From NCBI GenBank assembly GCA_945878355.1, contig CAMCTC010000146.1, positions 1-10,270 on the forward strand: a DNA stretch of 10,270 bases, in the 5' to 3' direction. This stretch comes from Bordetella parapertussis (GTDB lineage Bacteria; Pseudomonadota; Gammaproteobacteria; Burkholderiales; Burkholderiaceae_C). The notes under the pieces were generated by a model that saw only the letters and a program-made list of their open reading frames with translations, was not told where the DNA came from and made no database searches. The position numbers and the translations under genes are program-made. Shown piece after piece: positions 8,092-10,270 of the stretch. Each line of letters starts with the position of its first letter. The first letter of the stretch is position 1.

Positions 8092-9779
8092 AAGGGCGCC
8101 ATGTCCAGAACGCGTCGAACTGGCCCGACGCGCTTTACCTGATCAACTGTCTGGCTCCTGCAGGCAGCGCGCGAGCTGAGTTCGAGCCATCTGCCCAGGC
8201 GATGGGGTTCAAGGCTTACAACCTGCTGCGCATGGCCGAGCTCGGCCTGCCGGTGCCCCCGGCGTTTGCAATCGGCACGGTCTACTGCCAAGACGCTGCG
8301 TCCAGCCTGAAGGCGGCGCAGCCCGAACTCTGGCAACCCGGCTTGCAAGCGGTCGAGCGTGCGACCGGACTGCGCTTTGGCGACGCACGGCTCCCGCTGC
8401 TGCTGTCGGTCCGCTCGGGGGCACCTGTATCGATGCCAGGCATGATGGAAACGCTGCTCAACATCGGGTTGTGTGAGGCAACGCTGTCGGGCTTCTTGCG
8501 CCAGACCGGAAACCCGAGGCTGGTCTGGGACACCTACCGGCGCCTGGTTGCCAGCTACGGCGAGGTCGTGGCTGGCCTGCCGGCTGCGTTGTTCGATGCC
8601 GAATGCACTGCTCTTGCAGGGACCCGTGACGAGCGTGAGCTTGATTTTGCCGAGTTGCGCGACCTGACCCATCGCTACCTCGAAGCCTATGCGCGCGCGG
8701 CAGGTTCGTCGTTTCCGCAGGACCCTCAGGTGCAGTTGGTCGGGGCTATCGGTGCCGTCTTCGCGAGTTGGCAGTCGACGAAGGCGCGCGAGTACCGGCG
8801 TCAACGCGGCATACATGAATCGATCGGTACGGCGGTGACCCTTCAGACCATGGTCTATGGCAACGCGGGTGGTCGCTCGGGCTCGGGTGTCGGCTTCACC
8901 CGGGATCCAGTCAGTGGCGAGCCAACTTTGTGGATCGATTTCCTGTTCAATGCGCAGGGTGAAGATGTCGTGTCTGGGCGGCGTAGCGCCTACGGTCACG
9001 ACGAACTGGCTGCCGTGCTGCCGGCGGTTTGGCTGGCGCTGGGCGAGGCTGCGACCAAGCTAGAAGCCGGGTTTGGTGATATGCAGGACTTTGAATTCAC
9101 GGTACAGGACTCGCGCCTATTCCTGCTGCAGACACGAAACGGCAAGTGCTCGATCCAAGCGCTGGCACGCATTGCGCTCGACATGTTCGATGCCGGGCTC
9201 ATCTCGGCCGAGACCACGCTCGAGCGCACCGCAGCCCTGAGGCCCGAGCAGCTGACGACGACACGACCGGTGTCTGCCGATGGCAAATCCTTGAAACCGC
9301 TGGCGTATGCCGCGAGCGCGAGCAGCGGTGTTGCCGTTGGCGAGGTGGTTTTTGACGAAGCCACCGCGCAAGCAAGCCAAGCGGCTGGCGCAGCCGTGAT
9401 CCTGGTACGGCGTGATGCCGAGACCGATGACATCGCAGCGCTGGAGCTCGCGGCGGGCCTGTTGACCCAGCGCGGCGCGCGCACATCCCACGCGGCGGTG
9501 GTTGCGCGGCAGCTGGGCAAGGTCTGCCTGGTCGGTTGTGCGCAGATGCAACTCGACGAAGTGGGGCGTACGCTCCAGATCGGCGAGACGACACTGCACG
9601 AGGGTGATCTGATCACCCTGGATGGCAACACTGGTGCCATCTATGCCGGTGCGATGAACACTGCAGTCGAGCCGCTCCTGAACCTGCAGAGTCGCCTCAA
9701 GGACCTGCGAACGGCCGAAGGCAGGGTCGCCAAGGCAGGTGCGGCCAAGAAGAAGCGCGCCAAGGCGATGACCTCTTGA
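8088..9779 (+). CDS. PPDK-like protein with ATP-grasp and phosphohistidine domains, lacking the PEP/pyruvate barrel
   Basis: A 563-residue relative of pyruvate phosphate dikinase (usually about 870-930 aa). ATP-grasp part: GFKAYNL with K42 (GGKGANL in PPDK), SVRSGAPVSMPGMMETLLNIGL with R109, GTAVTLQTMVYGN and GSGVGFTRDPVSGE, then D334/E336 in DMQDFEFTV and Q348/R350 in LLQTRNGK. These match the nucleotide-binding residues of PPDK. Swivelling phosphohistidine domain (about 400-530): TQRGARTSHAAVVAR with catalytic H468. The C-terminal TIM barrel that binds pyruvate/PEP is absent; the protein ends in a Lys/Ala-rich tail (547-563). It should therefore be able to move phosphate from ATP to H468, but the usual acceptor site is missing. 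The acceptor may be another protein, such as the coupled upstream product, or a small molecule, as in rifampicin phosphotransferase, which however has an extra substrate domain not seen here. Downstream frames show no barrel remnant, so recent truncation is unlikely. Confidence 0.88.
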   Translation: MKGRHVQNASNWPDALYLINCLAPAGSARAEFEPSAQAMGFKAYNLLRMAELGLPVPPAFAIGTVYCQDAASSLKAAQPELWQPGLQAVERATGLRFGDARLPLLLSVRSGAPVSMPGMMETLLNIGLCEATLSGFLRQTGNPRLVWDTYRRLVASYGEVVAGLPAALFDAECTALAGTRDERELDFAELRDLTHRYLEAYARAAGSSFPQDPQVQLVGAIGAVFASWQSTKAREYRRQRGIHESIGTAVTLQTMVYGNAGGRSGSGVGFTRDPVSGEPTLWIDFLFNAQGEDVVSGRRSAYGHDELAAVLPAVWLALGEAATKLEAGFGDMQDFEFTVQDSRLFLLQTRNGKCSIQALARIALDMFDAGLISAETTLERTAALRPEQLTTTRPVSADGKSLKPLAYAASASSGVAVGEVVFDEATAQASQAAGAAVILVRRDAETDDIAALELAAGLLTQRGARTSHAAVVARQLGKVCLVGCAQMQLDEVGRTLQIGETTLHEGDLITLDGNTGAIYAGAMNTAVEPLLNLQSRLKDLRTAEGRVAKAGAAKKKRAKAMTS

Positions 9780-9792
9780 ATCCGGATGGGCC

Positions 9793-10026
9793 GTGCTGGT
9801 CGATGGCCGCCAACCCTTGTTGGGCTGGTCGGCAGCCGTGTGCCGCTTTGAGCTCAAGCCCTTTGTGAATTTCGCCTGCTGCTGCATCCGTGCCAATGGC
9901 AGCAAGCAGCCGTTCCGGGTCAGCGGCAAGCCAATGTTCAGCCCCGCCGGCCGCCACATCGGTTCCCGCGAACGCAAGAAGTTCCCTCGCCCAGGTCTCG
10001 ACGTGGCGTTCAACCGGCAACGTTGA
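9793..10026 (+). CDS. Possible small ORF or gene remnant, function unknown
   Basis: A 77-codon frame starting at GTG 9793, 13 bases after the PPDK-like stop; the frame is open from 9772. By my count 61 of 77 third codon positions are G or C, a coding-like bias not shared by the competing minus-strand frame. The product is basic with a cluster CCC and a tail SRERKKFPRPGLDVAFNRQR; I recognise no domain. There is no good ribosome site and a hairpin lies across its 5' part, so it may be the 3' remnant of a lost gene rather than a working one. Confidence 0.25.
   Translation: MLVDGRQPLLGWSAAVCRFELKPFVNFACCCIRANGSKQPFRVSGKPMFSPAGRHIGSRERKKFPRPGLDVAFNRQR
9806..9833. terminator. Hairpin downstream of the PPDK-like operon, possible terminator
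   Basis: Arms 9806-9816 and 9822-9833 can form ten base pairs, with one A-C mismatch (9813/9825) and one bulged T (9829), around the loop TTGTT. It lies 26 bases after the operon's last stop codon. There is no T-run behind it, so if it ends transcription it is not a classical intrinsic terminator. Confidence 0.3.
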
Positions 10027-10078
10027 CGTCAACCCATCGTCTGACATCCGCAGCGTGGGGCCAACTGTTGGGGCACAG

Positions 10079-10136
10079 TCAGGCGACGAGACCGCGACCC
10101 AGCCAGGCCGCGCCGCGCACACCCGACGCGTCGCCG
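10079..10136 (-). repeat. 58-bp direct repeat, copy B (3' end of the ROK kinase gene in place)
   Basis: This is the last 58 bases, stop codon included, of the ROK-family gene. It is repeated at 5531-5588 with three synonymous differences. The bases just left of it (10059-10078) have no counterpart at the other copy. Confidence 0.9.
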
Positions 10137-10270
10137 TGTAGCGCGGGCAGCAGCCGGGTGCGCACAGGCTCGCGCACACCGCCCGAGCAGACCCAGCGGT
10201 CCCACAGCGCGGGCACCACCGCGTAGGTGCTGGCGATCCGAGACAGGCCGCCGCCGAGCACGATCACATC
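10079..10270 (-). CDS. ROK-family sugar kinase, C-terminal part (fructokinase-like), runs off the window
   Basis: The last 63 residues of a minus-strand gene whose 5' part lies beyond the window edge. The edge codon is Asp, giving DVIVLGGGLSRI, the conserved C-terminal glycine-rich motif of ROK kinases, followed by VPALWDRWV, VRTRLLPALHGDASGVRGAAWL, typical of bacterial fructokinases of this family (ATP-dependent phosphorylation of fructose or a related sugar). The GTG at 10265-10267 is internal, not a start. The gene is convergent with the PPDK-like operon, with 299 bp between stop codons. Substrate specificity cannot be judged from this fragment. Its 3' end is duplicated at 5531-5588. Confidence 0.9.
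   Translation of the reverse strand, partial: DVIVLGGGLSRIASTYAVVPALWDRWVCSGGVREPVRTRLLPALHGDASGVRGAAWLGRGLVA

Noticed and set aside
8070..8999. Long minus-strand open frame (309 codons) opposite the PPDK-like gene
   Set aside because: It is the antisense of a clearly recognised ATP-grasp domain; high-GC genes commonly leave such open antisense frames and it has no recognisable motif.
9772..10078. Frameshifted PEP/pyruvate barrel of PPDK downstream of the short protein
   Set aside because: No frame in this stretch shows barrel-like motifs such as the family's GLCRTE-type sequence, and the space is far too short for the domain.
9697..10179. Minus-strand 160-codon frame across the PPDK-like/ROK gap
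   Set aside because: It overlaps the end of both real genes out of frame, its third-position GC is lower than in the plus frame, and its first part is simply a frame-shifted reading of the ROK gene end.

Overview
The window is GC-rich and its proteins point to a betaproteobacterium of the order Burkholderiales. The closest clue is an EttA that follows E. coli EttA almost residue for residue. The genus is an inference; no rRNA or other marker is present. No tRNA, rRNA, CRISPR array, transposase or integrase was found.

Layout, left to right. (1) 149-1813: ettA, the ABC-F translational throttle. (2) 1840-2548: a two-gene MNT nucleotidyltransferase/HEPN unit with overlapping genes, a probable type VII toxin-antitoxin module. 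(3) 2688-5519: a large lipoprotein zinc metallopeptidase of the DUF5117/DUF4953 type with a metzincin zinc site. (4) 5520-6051: no intact gene. It holds a copy of the last 58 bases of a ROK sugar-kinase gene, joined in frame to decayed Ig-like repeat coding sequence on the minus strand. (5) 6052-9779: a translationally coupled pair. The first gene encodes an unfamiliar protein of about 679 residues with a C-terminal PhoU-like domain. The second encodes a pyruvate-phosphate-dikinase-like protein that has the ATP-grasp and phosphohistidine domains but no PEP/pyruvate barrel. (6) 9780-10078: a short intergenic stretch with a hairpin and a possible small ORF. (7) 10079-10270: the 3' end of a ROK-family sugar kinase, minus strand, running out of the window.

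Two points stand out. First, the PhoU-like/truncated-PPDK pair looks like a phosphotransfer system whose acceptor is not in the kinase-like protein; the partner is the obvious candidate for acceptor or regulator. Second, the ROK 3' end occurs twice in the same orientation, about 4.5 kb apart, and all three differences are synonymous. That is the footprint expected if the segment 5589-10078, which carries the PPDK-like pair, was inserted at the 3' end of the ROK gene. Before that, the metallopeptidase and ROK genes would have been convergent neighbours with 11 bp between their stop codons.
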